Of a stretch of DNA of 64,000 nucleotides, positions 33,247 to 42,457 are shown in pieces. Source of the DNA: Arcicella lustrica (GTDB taxonomy: Bacteria; Bacteroidota; Bacteroidia; Cytophagales; Spirosomataceae); assembly GCF_034930985.1 (NCBI RefSeq), contig NZ_JAYGIM010000005.1:186001-250000 (forward strand), in the 5' to 3' direction. The notes beneath the pieces were generated by a model. That model did not search any database. It had not been told where the DNA came from and saw only the letters and a program-made list of their open reading frames with translations. Positions within the stretch are counted from its first letter, which is position 1. Each line of letters opens with the position of its first letter. A program made the translations under genes and the position numbers.

Positions 33247-35874
33247 ATGATTTCAAAAACATACGCTCCACAAGACATTGAAGCCAAATGGTATCAATAT
33301 TGGCTCGAAAATAAATTCTTTGCTTCAAAACCAAATCCAGACAAAGAACCTTACTCTATCGTAATTCCTCCGCCAAACGTAACGGGTGTACTCCACATGG
33401 GTCACATGTTGAACAATACTATTCAAGATGTATTGATTCGTAAGGCAAGAATGGAAGGTAAAGAGGCTTGTTGGGTGCCGGGTACAGACCATGCGTCTAT
33501 CGCAACGGAAGCAAAAGTGGTGGCGATGTTGAAAGAAAGAGGCATTGAGAAAAAGGATTTGACTCGTGACGAATTCTTGGCTTATGCGATGGAATGGAAA
33601 GACAAGTACGGCGGGATTATTCTGGAACAATTGAAAAAATTGGGTGCTTCTTGCGATTGGGACAGAACTCGTTTTACGATGGAACCTTCTTTGTACCAAG
33701 CCGTAATTGATACTTTCGTTCGTTTGTACGAAAAAGGTAAAATTTACCGTGGCGTAAGAATGGTAAACTGGGACCCACAAGGGAAAACAGCTTTATCTGA
33801 CGAAGAAGTAATCGACAAAGATATTCAAGCGAAGCTTTATTATATTACTTATAATGTTGTTGGGGAAGAAGGAAGTTTAACGATTGCTACTTCACGTCCT
33901 GAAACGATTATGGCTGACTCTGCCGTTTGTATTAACCCGAACGACGAACGTTATACACATCTTCATGGCAAAACTGTAAAGATTCCATTGTTAGGTCGTG
34001 AAATTCCTGTGATTTTGGATGAGTACGTAACGATGGATTTTGGAACAGGCTGTTTGAAAGTAACGCCCGCCCACGATTTGAATGACTACGAATTAGGTTT
34101 AAAACATAAATTACCAGTAATCGACATCTTAGACGATGCAGGTTTCTTGAACGAAAAAGCGGTATTGTATGTAGGGCAAGACCGTTTTGCAGCTCGTAGA
34201 AATATTGTAAAAGATTTAGAAGAAGCAGGACATTTAGTAAAGGTAGAAGAGTACAAATCTATCGTTAAGACTTCTGAGCGTACTGGTGCGGTTATCGAGC
34301 CAAAATTATCTTTACAGTGGTTCTTGGAAATGAAAGAGGTTTCTCAGCCTGCTTTAGAGAACGTAATGAATGATAACATCAAATTGTATCCACCGAAATT
34401 CAAGAATATGTACTCTTCTTGGATGGAAAATGTGAGAGATTGGTGTATTTCAAGACAATTGTGGTGGGGACAACAAATTCCAGCTTATTATTTGCAAGAC
34501 GGTACTGTTATCGTGGCGAAAAGCAAGCGTGAAGCTTTGCGTAAAGCTCAACACGAATTACAATTATTTGCTTTAACAGAAGAAGACTTAACCCAAGACC
34601 CAGACGTTTTGGATACTTGGTTCTCGTCGTGGTTATGGCCAATTTCTGTTTTTGATGGTATCGAAAATCCTGATAACGAAGACATTAAATATTATTATCC
34701 AACCAACGATTTAGTGACTGCTCCAGAAATTTTATTCTTCTGGGTAGCTCGTATGATTATCGCTGGTTATGAATGGAGAGGCGAATTACCTTTCAGAAAT
34801 GTATATTTAACGGGTATCGTTCGTGATAAATTAGGCAGAAAAATGTCTAAATCATTAGGAAACTCGCCAGATCCATTAGATTTGATTGCTCAATACGGTG
34901 CAGACGGCGTGCGTACTGGTATGCTTTTTAGTTCTCCTGCTGGAAATGACTTGATGTTTGATGAGAAATTGGTTGAACAAGGACGTAATTTCTGTAACAA
35001 AGTATGGAATGCTTACCGTTTGGTAGAAGGTTGGAACGCAACAGATATTTCACAACCACAGGAAAATTTATTGTCAATTCAATGGTTTGAGTCACGTTTG
35101 AATCAGACGATTATTGATGTTCAAGAACATTTCGTGAAGTTCCGTATTTCGGATGCACTTTTGTCGATTTACAATTTGATTTGGGATGATTTCTGTGGTA
35201 AGTACTTAGAAATGATTAAGCCAGCTTACGAACAACCTATCGACAAAGCGACTTTTGAAGCAACGATTTCCATCTTTGAAAAATTGATGTGTTTGGCTCA
35301 TCCATATATGCCATTCATTACCGAAGAAATTTGGCAGGCAATCAGCCAACGTGGAGCAAATGAAAGTATTTGTAGAGCGGCTTATCCAGTAGCAAGCGAA
35401 GTAAATGCTACTTTGTTAGCGGACTTTGATGCAATGTTTACCGTTGTAACAAAAATCCGTGAGATACGTAATGCCAAACAACTTTCGCCAAAAATAGCTT
35501 TGCCGTTGTCTATCAAAACAGAAGAAAAAGCTCGTTACCAAACTTTGGAAGGCATTATTCAAAAATTAGCCAATACTGAAACGATTGAATATGTAAGTGA
35601 TAAAGTGGCGAATGCTATTTCATTTGTAGTAAAAGCGGATGAATTTTTCATCAATCTTGCAGGAGAAATTGACGTAGAAGCAGAATTAGCCAATGCAAAA
35701 AAAGAGTTGGAGTATAATTTAGGTTTCAAAAAATCGACAGAAGCGAAATTAGCTAACGAACGTTTCGTAGCCAATGCCAAACCAGAATTAGTAGAAAGAG
35801 AACGCCAAAAATTGGCAGATGCTGAATCGAAAATTAAGGCTTTGAAAGAAATGATTGCGAGTTTAAGCAAATAG
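33247..35874 (+). CDS. valS: Valine--tRNA ligase
   Basis: A class I aminoacyl-tRNA synthetase that charges tRNA-Val and edits mis-activated threonine. 875 residues, normal. The HIGH-type motif is HMGHM near residue 51 (PPPNVTGVLHMGHM) and KMSKS lies in GRKMSKSLGN near residue 533. Between them is the CP1 editing domain (TSRPETIMAD). The C-terminal arm is a coiled coil (about 805-875) typical of ValRS. It is monocistronic and followed at once by an inverted-repeat element that contains a hairpin able to terminate transcription. Confidence 0.97.
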   Translation: MISKTYAPQDIEAKWYQYWLENKFFASKPNPDKEPYSIVIPPPNVTGVLHMGHMLNNTIQDVLIRKARMEGKEACWVPGTDHASIATEAKVVAMLKERGIEKKDLTRDEFLAYAMEWKDKYGGIILEQLKKLGASCDWDRTRFTMEPSLYQAVIDTFVRLYEKGKIYRGVRMVNWDPQGKTALSDEEVIDKDIQAKLYYITYNVVGEEGSLTIATSRPETIMADSAVCINPNDERYTHLHGKTVKIPLLGREIPVILDEYVTMDFGTGCLKVTPAHDLNDYELGLKHKLPVIDILDDAGFLNEKAVLYVGQDRFAARRNIVKDLEEAGHLVKVEEYKSIVKTSERTGAVIEPKLSLQWFLEMKEVSQPALENVMNDNIKLYPPKFKNMYSSWMENVRDWCISRQLWWGQQIPAYYLQDGTVIVAKSKREALRKAQHELQLFALTEEDLTQDPDVLDTWFSSWLWPISVFDGIENPDNEDIKYYYPTNDLVTAPEILFFWVARMIIAGYEWRGELPFRNVYLTGIVRDKLGRKMSKSLGNSPDPLDLIAQYGADGVRTGMLFSSPAGNDLMFDEKLVEQGRNFCNKVWNAYRLVEGWNATDISQPQENLLSIQWFESRLNQTIIDVQEHFVKFRISDALLSIYNLIWDDFCGKYLEMIKPAYEQPIDKATFEATISIFEKLMCLAHPYMPFITEEIWQAISQRGANESICRAAYPVASEVNATLLADFDAMFTVVTKIREIRNAKQLSPKIALPLSIKTEEKARYQTLEGIIQKLANTETIEYVSDKVANAISFVVKADEFFINLAGEIDVEAELANAKKELEYNLGFKKSTEAKLANERFVANAKPELVERERQKLADAESKIKALKEMIASLSK

Positions 35875-35876
35875 AT

Positions 35877-36097
35877 TTTTAGCTGTGAGCTATGAGCCGA
35901 CAGCTTTGAGATTTATTCTTTAAAGAAAAAGACTCGGGAGAAATCCTGAGTCTTTTCTTTTATTGGTAATGAATGACATTTGATTGCTTCTTTCCAAGCT
36001 GATTTAATACGGAGATTCACACAGATTTTAAAAAACGTAAAACCAAAATCCGATATCTGAAAGCTCAAAGCTGACAACTCATAGCTCACAGCTAAAA
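35877..36097. repeat. MITE/REP-like element with 30-bp inverted ends, including a terminator hairpin
   Basis: Two inverted arms of 30 bp (35881-35910 and 36064-36093) differ at only 3 positions and extend by about 4 further matching bases outward; the shared part includes AGCTGTGAGCTATGAG. The enclosed roughly 150 bp include a hairpin (35927-35935 with 35948-35956, AAAAGACTC/GAGTCTTTT) that can end valS transcription. The right edge touches the stop codon of the SMP-30-like gene. Such elements are often present in many copies per genome; copy number cannot be seen here. Confidence 0.7.
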
Positions 36098-37105
36098 TTA
36101 AAACCCAACTCCAGTCGTCAACGTTTTTACACGACAAAGATACATATCAGCCGTGATGTAAAGCGTTGAACCATCGTCTCCCCAAGCGCAATTTGCTGCT
36201 AGTGAACCCGTTTCTATTCTTCCTAATAATTTTCCCGCTGGCGAGATGATTAATACTCCACCCGGACCGGTTGCGAATAAATTACCTTTTTTATCAATCT
36301 TCAATCCATCTGGTAAGCCTGAACGTTTTTCATTTTTCAGCATATATGTTGCATCAAAAAGTACTTTGCCTGTTCCTAAACTTCCATCTTCGTTAACAGG
36401 ATATGCCATATAAATAGCTCTGTCTTCATGAGATTGCGCCACATATAAAATCTTTTCATCTGGCGAAAAAGCTAAACCGTTTGGTCTTACTAAATCATTG
36501 GCTACTAAGCTTACTTTTCCATCTGTTCCGATGCGATAAACGCCAAATTCAAGTTCACGACTTGGATCTTTGTCTTTTTTGGGGAGTCCATAAGGCGGGT
36601 CGGTAAAGTAATAAGCTCCGGCCGAATGTTGCACAACATCATTCGGACTATTAAATCGCTTTCCTTGGTAATTATCAGCTAAAGTTCTTTTTCCACCTAA
36701 AGCCAAAGACATTGACGATACTCTACGGTCGCCATGCTCGCAGGCAATTAATTCACCTTTATTGTTAATCGTTAATCCATTACTTCCGGGTTCGTCACCG
36801 TATTCTCCCAAACCTGTATAACCTGAAGGAGAAAGAAAAATGGTTGCTCCTTCGCTTTCATTCCATTTGTAAATGGTGTTGGCAGGAACATCAGAGAAAA
36901 TTAAGTATTTCCCTTTTTTATGCCAGACTGGTCCTTCCGACCAAACAAATCCAGAAGCTAAAATTTCTACTTTTGCATCGACAGAAACCAGACTTTCAAG
37001 AGCTGAATCAAACTGAGTGATTTTCCCTAGCGTGGGATAAACTTTTTGGGCATGAATTGTTGACATTGTAACGAACGTAAGCAATGTTAGAAAGATTTTT
37101 TTCAT
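36098..37105 (-). CDS. SMP-30/gluconolactonase family secreted protein
   Basis: A six-bladed beta-propeller of the SMP-30/gluconolaconase/LRE type, which hydrolyses lactones or related esters using a divalent metal. 335 residues with a signal peptide (MKKIFLTLLTFVTMSTIHAQ), so periplasmic or exported. Typical segments: GFVWSEGPVWHKKGKYLIFS near residue 52 (the metal Glu), GSNGLTINNKGELIACEHGD, KRFNSPNDVVQHSAGAYYFT, VRPNGLAFSPDEKILYVAQS and SGLPDGLKIDKKGNLFATGP. The Asn/Asp metal-site residues are intact. The gene stands alone. The natural substrate cannot be named. Confidence 0.88.
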   Translation of the reverse strand: MKKIFLTLLTFVTMSTIHAQKVYPTLGKITQFDSALESLVSVDAKVEILASGFVWSEGPVWHKKGKYLIFSDVPANTIYKWNESEGATIFLSPSGYTGLGEYGDEPGSNGLTINNKGELIACEHGDRRVSSMSLALGGKRTLADNYQGKRFNSPNDVVQHSAGAYYFTDPPYGLPKKDKDPSRELEFGVYRIGTDGKVSLVANDLVRPNGLAFSPDEKILYVAQSHEDRAIYMAYPVNEDGSLGTGKVLFDATYMLKNEKRSGLPDGLKIDKKGNLFATGPGGVLIISPAGKLLGRIETGSLAANCAWGDDGSTLYITADMYLCRVKTLTTGVGF

Positions 37106-37186
37106 TAAATAGTAAATTATTTATAAACAGTTAGCCTTGTAAATATACAAAAACTAAATACTACTTATAAAAAAGATTTCCTCTAG

Positions 37187-38257
37187 TTATATTCTACTAT
37201 TTAAGTCGGCAAATTTTGCTCCGTTTTTCTCTACAATATCGACAATTTTATAATTAATTTCTTCCCGTGTTTTATTCAAAATGGCTACATTATTACTTTC
37301 AACATTATAAGCTACTTGAATATCCATAGAACCTTCCCCAATTCCATCAAAACGAGTAATACCCGGCTCTGGCTTATAAATATGTTCATGTGCTAATACT
37401 TCTTCTTGAATTTGTGAAACAATATTTTGAATCGTACTTGCAGGAGTATCTTGTTGAAGTTTAATTAAATATTTTGCTCTGCGAAACTGACGAGTACTCA
37501 TGTTTTCTAAGGCTTGGGCTGTCAATAAACGATTCGGAACGGTAACGACACTTCCGTCAGCAGTTTTTAAACGAGTACTTCTAAAACCGATTTTTTCAAC
37601 ATCTCCAGATACTTTATCTATTTGTATATTATCCCCAACAACAAAAGGCAAATCCATAAAAAGCATTAAAGAAGCAAACAGATTTTCTAAAGTTTCTTTG
37701 GCAGCCAAGGCAATTGCCAAACCCCCAATTCCCAAACCTGTTACCAATGCCACAACATCTATCTTGAAAACAATGCCTAGCATTGAGAAAAAAGTCATAA
37801 TAGATACTGTTACAACCGCCAAATCTTTGAAGAAAGGGACAAACTGGTCGTCGAGTTTTGTTTCAGTCAATGCAGCTCTTTCTTGAAAAATAAGGGCGAT
37901 AAATTTCACCAAACGAATCAAAATCCAAGAAATTGAAAAAATCAAAAAGCATTGAAAAATCTTCAGAAGTACTACTTTCAAGCCCAAAGTAGCGGCTAAA
38001 TTCCAAGAAAGAGGAAAGTGTAAATAAAGAAAAGCAAAGTAAACCATCAACACAATGATAAAAAGCTCAACGGGCTTTCTGAGCATCTCAATACAAGTAT
38101 GAATTGATACTTTATCGTGCTTGATAAAACGATATAAAACTTTACTAAGCGATACTGATAATAAACGTTTTAATAGTAAGCTACTCACTATAATTCCGAT
38201 AAACCAGAGAATATCATTAACTTTATTTTCAAGAATTTCAGATTCTAAGAATTCCAT
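37187..38257 (-). CDS. Mechanosensitive ion channel, MscS family
   Basis: An inner-membrane channel that opens under membrane tension and releases solutes on osmotic downshock. 356 residues: four hydrophobic helices in the first 180 residues, with the pore-lining helix GLGIGGLAIALAAKETLENL at about 178-197, then the beta domain (DLPFVVGDNIQIDKVSGDVE) and the alpha/beta vestibule. It is longer at the N-terminus than E. coli MscS, as in many Bacteroidota members. The ATG at 38257 is the first in the frame. Single gene; divergent from coaX. Confidence 0.9.
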   Translation of the reverse strand: MEFLESEILENKVNDILWFIGIIVSSLLLKRLLSVSLSKVLYRFIKHDKVSIHTCIEMLRKPVELFIIVLMVYFAFLYLHFPLSWNLAATLGLKVVLLKIFQCFLIFSISWILIRLVKFIALIFQERAALTETKLDDQFVPFFKDLAVVTVSIMTFFSMLGIVFKIDVVALVTGLGIGGLAIALAAKETLENLFASLMLFMDLPFVVGDNIQIDKVSGDVEKIGFRSTRLKTADGSVVTVPNRLLTAQALENMSTRQFRRAKYLIKLQQDTPASTIQNIVSQIQEEVLAHEHIYKPEPGITRFDGIGEGSMDIQVAYNVESNNVAILNKTREEINYKIVDIVEKNGAKFADLNSRI

Positions 38258-38425
38258 AATATTTGTTTTTTAAAACTTAAAGATGAATGTTATGATTGGG
38301 AGTGAACATAAGAATTTTAAAAACGCTTTCCCAAAATTGTAAAAATTGCTTTTATTTTAAACGATTTGCTGTCTTTTTTATCCTAAAAAATCATACCGAA
38401 GCAAATTTCACTTACATTATTTTAC

Positions 38426-39154
38426 ATGAATTTAGCCATAGACTTAGGAAATACTTTTGCCAAAACGGGGCTTTTTGAGCAAGGAAAGCTCGTCGAAAGT
38501 AAAGGTTCTTTTACCTATTCCGAACTGATTGACTACGTAAAAGACTTAAAGCCAAAGAATATTATCATTTCAACGGTGAGTTATTCAGAAGAACAATTGA
38601 GTAAAGATTTTTCTGATGCCAGTACAAAAGTGTTCTTTTTAAAAAATACTACGCCCGTTCCTATCACTAAATTGTACGATACACCAGAAACTTTGGGAGC
38701 CGACCGCATTGCTGCTGCCATTGGTGCAAGAGTTATATTTCCTGAAAGTAACGCTATGATTATTGATTTGGGTACTTGTATTACTTATGATTTGGTTGAT
38801 ACCGAAGATAATTTTCACGGAGGAATTATTTCACCTGGAGTACGGATGCGATTCACTGCTATGAATACTTTTACCAAACGTTTGCCGTTATTAGAACCAG
38901 AAGAAGCACCCCACATTCTTGGAAAAAGTACAAAACACGCTATGCAAAGTGGCGTAATGAATGGTATTACTGCAGAGATAAATGGATTTATTGAAGAGTA
39001 TCACAAGCTTTTAACAAAAATTAACGTCATTTTATGTGGCGGAGATGCTACATTCTTTGCAAACCGCATAAAATACCCGAACTTTGTAATTCCAGAGTTG
39101 GTGCTGATTGGACTTAACAGAATTTTAGAATATAATGTCGAACAAAATAAATAG
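38426..39154 (+). CDS. coaX: Type III pantothenate kinase
   Basis: Phosphorylates pantothenate, the first step of coenzyme A synthesis; a cytoplasmic ASKHA-fold dimer. 242 residues. The phosphate loop is MNLAIDLGNTFAKTGLF at the very N-terminus, the catalytic Asp lies in LGADRIAAAIGA near residue 95, and the second motif is MIIDLGTCITYD. It overlaps the start of the outer-membrane protein gene if that begins at 39135, and it opens a likely three-gene unit coaX-OMP-lptC. Confidence 0.94.
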   Translation: MNLAIDLGNTFAKTGLFEQGKLVESKGSFTYSELIDYVKDLKPKNIIISTVSYSEEQLSKDFSDASTKVFFLKNTTPVPITKLYDTPETLGADRIAAAIGARVIFPESNAMIIDLGTCITYDLVDTEDNFHGGIISPGVRMRFTAMNTFTKRLPLLEPEEAPHILGKSTKHAMQSGVMNGITAEINGFIEEYHKLLTKINVILCGGDATFFANRIKYPNFVIPELVLIGLNRILEYNVEQNK

Positions 39155-40508
39155 TATTTCAAATTTTATGCGAGCAACAATCCCTTCAAGGGTTGTAAAT
39201 AGAAAAAGTTACAATCAAGCATTTGCTTCTAAGTTCCTATTCAAATCATTCTCTCGTTTATTTATTGCTGTTTCTTGCCTTTTGGCATTTCATTCAATAC
39301 AAGCACAAGAAACGAATTCTCCGTTTTCATTCTTAGGCATTGGCGAAGTTTATAATGGCGGAACTGCCGTAAACTCAATGTCTGGCGGTTTGGGTGTGGC
39401 AAGTTCTAACGGTATTTATGTAAATACCTTGAACCCAGCGATGCTTGCAAGAAACCGTTATACTGTTTTTGAAATGGGTGTAAATACCGAAATCAAAGCG
39501 ATGCAAGACAGCAGACAACGCTCTAATACTTATAATGGAACTTTAGGACCAGTTATATTGGCGTTACCAGCTTCTCCACGTTGGACTTTGGCTTTAGGTT
39601 TAATGCCTTATTCTACCGTAAATTACAAAACCCTTACTTCACGAAAACTTAATGTTGTTGGTACAGATAGTACGATTCTTACTTATAATGGCGAAGGCGG
39701 ACTTAATAAGGCTATCATCAGTAATGGTGTTAGAGTGAGTAAAAACATGTATGTTGGTCTTGAAACTTCTTATTTATTCGGAGTAATCAACAGAGATATT
39801 ACCACACAAAACCTTAGTGACGGGCAAAATTATCAAGTAAAAAGCTTTAACCGTTCTAATTATTCAAGTGTACATTTTAAATTAGGCTACGCTTGGAGAC
39901 CCAAAATCAGCAAAGAATATTTCTTGAATATTGGTGCTACAGCAGAATTATCACAAAACATTGGCATCAAAAATCTTAAAGGATTTAATACGTATGATGC
40001 TTCGGGTATAACACTTATCAATGCCGATACGCTTTCAAATCCAAATGGAAGTATTACCTTACCAGCCAATTACAAATTTGGGGTAAGTTTAGAAAAGCCG
40101 GGAAAACTACTTGTTTCATTAGATTACTCTACAACAAAATGGACAGGATATAAAAGTTTAGAAGGCGATAATGATGGGTTAAAAAATGCTTATACCGTAG
40201 CTGTTGGTGCAGAATATATTCCAAAATTTGATGCCATCTCTGGATACTTCAACCATGTAATGTATCGTGTAGGTGCAAATTACACACAATCTCCTTACAC
40301 TTATAATGGAAACGAAGCAGCAAAAGACATGAGTTTCTCTGTAGGTGTTTCATTACCATTACGTACTATTTCTTATGTAAATATTGCTTATGTAAGAGGT
40401 AAAAGAGGAGTACTTTCAACAAACGGATTAGAAGAACAATACAGCAAAATTGTTGTTGGCTTCTCGTTAGGTGATTTCTACTGGTTCCGTAAACCAAAAA
40501 TTGATTAA
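39135..40508 (+). CDS. Outer-membrane beta-barrel protein
   Basis: 457 residues if started at 39135, 446 if at the ATG at 39168; either way a long, basic N-terminal segment precedes the signal peptide (FIAVSCLLAFHSIQA). The mature part has many short aromatic-ended strands (WTLALGLMPYSTVNYKT, SYLFGVINRDITTQNL, FSVGVSLPLRTISYVNIAY) typical of a barrel with PorV/FadL-like features (opening SPFSFLGIGEVYNGG, which resembles membrane proteins of the Bacteroidota surface). Exact function is unknown. The neighbours coaX and lptC suggest a conserved housekeeping context. Confidence 0.75.
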   Translation: MSNKINSISNFMRATIPSRVVNRKSYNQAFASKFLFKSFSRLFIAVSCLLAFHSIQAQETNSPFSFLGIGEVYNGGTAVNSMSGGLGVASSNGIYVNTLNPAMLARNRYTVFEMGVNTEIKAMQDSRQRSNTYNGTLGPVILALPASPRWTLALGLMPYSTVNYKTLTSRKLNVVGTDSTILTYNGEGGLNKAIISNGVRVSKNMYVGLETSYLFGVINRDITTQNLSDGQNYQVKSFNRSNYSSVHFKLGYAWRPKISKEYFLNIGATAELSQNIGIKNLKGFNTYDASGITLINADTLSNPNGSITLPANYKFGVSLEKPGKLLVSLDYSTTKWTGYKSLEGDNDGLKNAYTVAVGAEYIPKFDAISGYFNHVMYRVGANYTQSPYTYNGNEAAKDMSFSVGVSLPLRTISYVNIAYVRGKRGVLSTNGLEEQYSKIVVGFSLGDFYWFRKPKID

Positions 40509-40521
40509 TTATTCTAATTAT

Positions 40522-41124
40522 ATGAATCAATTCAAAATATATTTCAAACAATTGACTAATTTGACAACTCCACTAAGGGTTGTCAAATTAGTTTTACGCC
40601 CAATACTTGGTTTAATGATTACTTTCTTTTTACTAATGGCTTGTAAGGAAGAAAAGAAAGTAATTGCCAAAAAAGCTTATGAGGGACCAATCTCTGAGAT
40701 TTATGGTGTAAACATGACTTATTCAGATTCTGCCAGATTAGTCGTTAGAATGTCCACAGAAAGCCAATTGACAATGCCGAATGAAGATAAAGTATATCCT
40801 CATGAAGTAAGAGTATTCTTTTTTGATAAATTAGGAAACAACAGTACCACTTTACGAAGTGATTCTGCAAGATACATTCGCATGAAAAATATTTATCATA
40901 TCATGGGAAGAGTACTCATCAACAATCAAATTAAACACGAAACACTTACTACAGATGAACTTTATTGGAATCCAGATACCAAGAAAATTTATACAGACAA
41001 ACCAGTCGATGTAAAAACATCCGAAGAAGTCTTTCACGGTGTAGGAATGGATGCTAATCAAGATTTTACGGACTATACACTCAGAAAAGTAACGGGAGTT
41101 GTTAGCGTAAAAAATTTACCATAA
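40522..41124 (+). CDS. lptC: LPS export periplasmic protein LptC
   Basis: A bitopic inner-membrane protein that passes lipopolysaccharide from LptBFG to the periplasmic LptA bridge. The start at 40522 (MNQFKIYFKQ) avoids overlap with the upstream stop. 200 residues: one membrane helix with a lipobox-like end (FLLMACKEEKK), then a beta-jellyroll carrying the LptC/OstA pattern (YPHEVRVFFFDKLGN, LTTDELYWNPDTKKIYTDKP). The 14-bp hairpin at 40555-40592 falls within its N-terminal codons. Confidence 0.85.
   Translation: MNQFKIYFKQLTNLTTPLRVVKLVLRPILGLMITFFLLMACKEEKKVIAKKAYEGPISEIYGVNMTYSDSARLVVRMSTESQLTMPNEDKVYPHEVRVFFFDKLGNNSTTLRSDSARYIRMKNIYHIMGRVLINNQIKHETLTTDELYWNPDTKKIYTDKPVDVKTSEEVFHGVGMDANQDFTDYTLRKVTGVVSVKNLP
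40555..40592 (+). repeat. Perfect 14-bp inverted repeat in the 5' coding part of lptC
   Basis: ACTAATTTGACAAC (40555-40568) and GTTGTCAAATTAGT (40579-40592) around a 10-base loop, about 35-70 bases after the start codon. In mRNA it would form a stable stem just inside the gene and could lower translation or mark a processing site. Confidence 0.5.
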
Positions 41125-41480
41125 GTAATAACTATGAGGTTGTTGCTTAAAGATTTCTATCTATTATGTATGGTCCCTGCATAAAGACAACCAACTGCCA
41201 CCCAAGTAATATCATCGTTGGTTATTAAACTGATTTGGGTTCTACAATTGTTAATAGAATGCGATGATAAAGTGGCTCTCCACATTTATACTACACTTGT
41301 TATTCTTTTCCAACGCTACTAAAAAACAGATACATTTTGTCTCAAAATTGTATTACTTGTAAATATTCTTACTTCATTATTGAAGTAAAATTGAAGCACT
41401 CATAAGCTAGAACAATCTTCAATTTTCATTTCCATACTTACCGAATCAATATATTAATTGGTTAATGGCAACTTTTTTAT
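41125..41480. other. Intergenic spacer between lptC and the signalling genes
   Basis: About 690 bases separate lptC from the response-regulator gene; this first part has no clear gene. A 42-codon minus-strand ORF (41157-41285) and loosely paired inverted arms (GCCAC 41197-41201 with GTGGC 41272-41276; ATCATCG 41211-41217 with CGATGAT 41262-41268) are the only features seen. Confidence 0.5.
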
Positions 41481-41532
41481 AAAAACCCCTATTTTAAGGG
41501 ATTGTATAACGATATAATAAAAACTTACTTTG
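41481..41532 (+). promoter_or_regulatory. Promoter-like element with CCCTATTTTAAGGG core, upstream of response regulator
   Basis: The first 27 bases match those at 46894-46920 except at two positions. The core is an imperfect palindrome CCCTATTTTAAGGG (41487-41500), and a TACTTTG box lies at 41526-41532, exactly 45 bases from the element start, the same spacing as in the other copy. It precedes the first response-regulator gene by about 280 bp. Probably a binding site plus -7 box; the regulator is unknown. Confidence 0.6.
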
Positions 41533-41811
41533 CAATGTCAAGTTTAATATTTGCCTAACCAACTAATTGAAATTCACTACTATGAATTTTAAGTTAATCA
41601 AAAAACTTGATATTTATTAATATAATTAAACTGATGGTAAGTCGGGCGGATATTACTGTCGGTTTAATTGTATTATAAATGTTCTTAGGTCATTATAAGT
41701 AATAGAAAAGTGATTATTATCATTTTTTTTTAGAACCTTCATCCTCACTGTACATTTTAAAGGGTTTTAACTTTGATTGAAAGGGCATTTGAATCATAAT
41801 AAATTTAAGAA

Positions 41812-42447
41812 ATGGATTTGTTAATAGGAATCATTGAAGATGATCATAATTTAAGAGATAATATTGAGAAGTTTTTCTCCTTATACACAGATATAACTAT
41901 TGTTTTTTCTGTGAATAGTATAGAAAAATTTTTAAGTGAAAATAAATCATTAACACAAGAACCATACTTAATCTTTATTGATATTGGTCTTCCCGGTATA
42001 TCAGGGATAGAAGGTATCAGTTTGATTCGTAAAACCTACCCTAATGCACACATCGTGATGATAAGTGGCACTTGTAATGAAGATTCTGTTTGGGAAGCCG
42101 TAAGTGCTGGTGCAAATGGGTATTTGTTAAAGCCTCTTTCGCTCAAAAAAATCATTGAGCAAATTGATATTATTAAGAATAATGGCGCTTTAATTTCGCC
42201 AGAAGTAGCTTCAATGTTATTTTCTAAGATTGCTCAGAAAACAAAGGAAAAAGAAGCTAAGATAGAAGGCGTTCTTACAAAAAGAGAACTTGACGTTGTG
42301 GATTATTTACTGAAAGGACAAAGCTACAAAGAAATCGCCAACCAATTATTTATTAGCTATTCTACTGTAAATGACCATATTAAAAAAATATATGCAAAGC
42401 TTGAAATTAATTCGAAAGGAGAATTATTAGCTTTATTCATCAACTAA
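41812..42447 (+). CDS. Response regulator, NarL/FixJ (LuxR-type HTH)
   Basis: A two-component response regulator of 211 residues. The receiver domain (about 1-120) has the acidic pair in IGIIEDDHNL, the phosphoacceptor Asp in LIFIDIGLPGISG, the Thr/Ser in VMISGTCNED and the Lys in GYLLKPLSLK. The C-terminal LuxR-type helix-turn-helix (about 145-211) reads LTKRELDVVDYLLKGQSYKE and then ISYSTVNDHIKKIYAKLEIN. It opens a tight four-gene signalling unit (next gene 10 bp away) and is the only DNA-binding protein in it, so it is the probable output and a candidate reader of the CCCTA-AGGG elements. Confidence 0.93.
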   Translation: MDLLIGIIEDDHNLRDNIEKFFSLYTDITIVFSVNSIEKFLSENKSLTQEPYLIFIDIGLPGISGIEGISLIRKTYPNAHIVMISGTCNEDSVWEAVSAGANGYLLKPLSLKKIIEQIDIIKNNGALISPEVASMLFSKIAQKTKEKEAKIEGVLTKRELDVVDYLLKGQSYKEIANQLFISYSTVNDHIKKIYAKLEINSKGELLALFIN

Positions 42448-42457
42448 ATAATATATT

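Noticed and set aside
33325..33780. Minus-strand 151-codon frame inside valS
   Set aside because: Antisense of a highly conserved synthetase region, with no family features of its own.
35913..36137. Minus-strand 74-codon frame spanning the repeat element after valS
   Set aside because: It runs through the inverted-repeat arm and into the 3' end of the SMP-30-like gene in another frame; a product of the repeat, not a gene.
41481..41532. Sigma-54 promoter reading of the shared element
   Set aside because: No TGGCAC-N5-TTGCW pattern is present; the TAnTTTG box fits the Bacteroidota primary sigma factor better.
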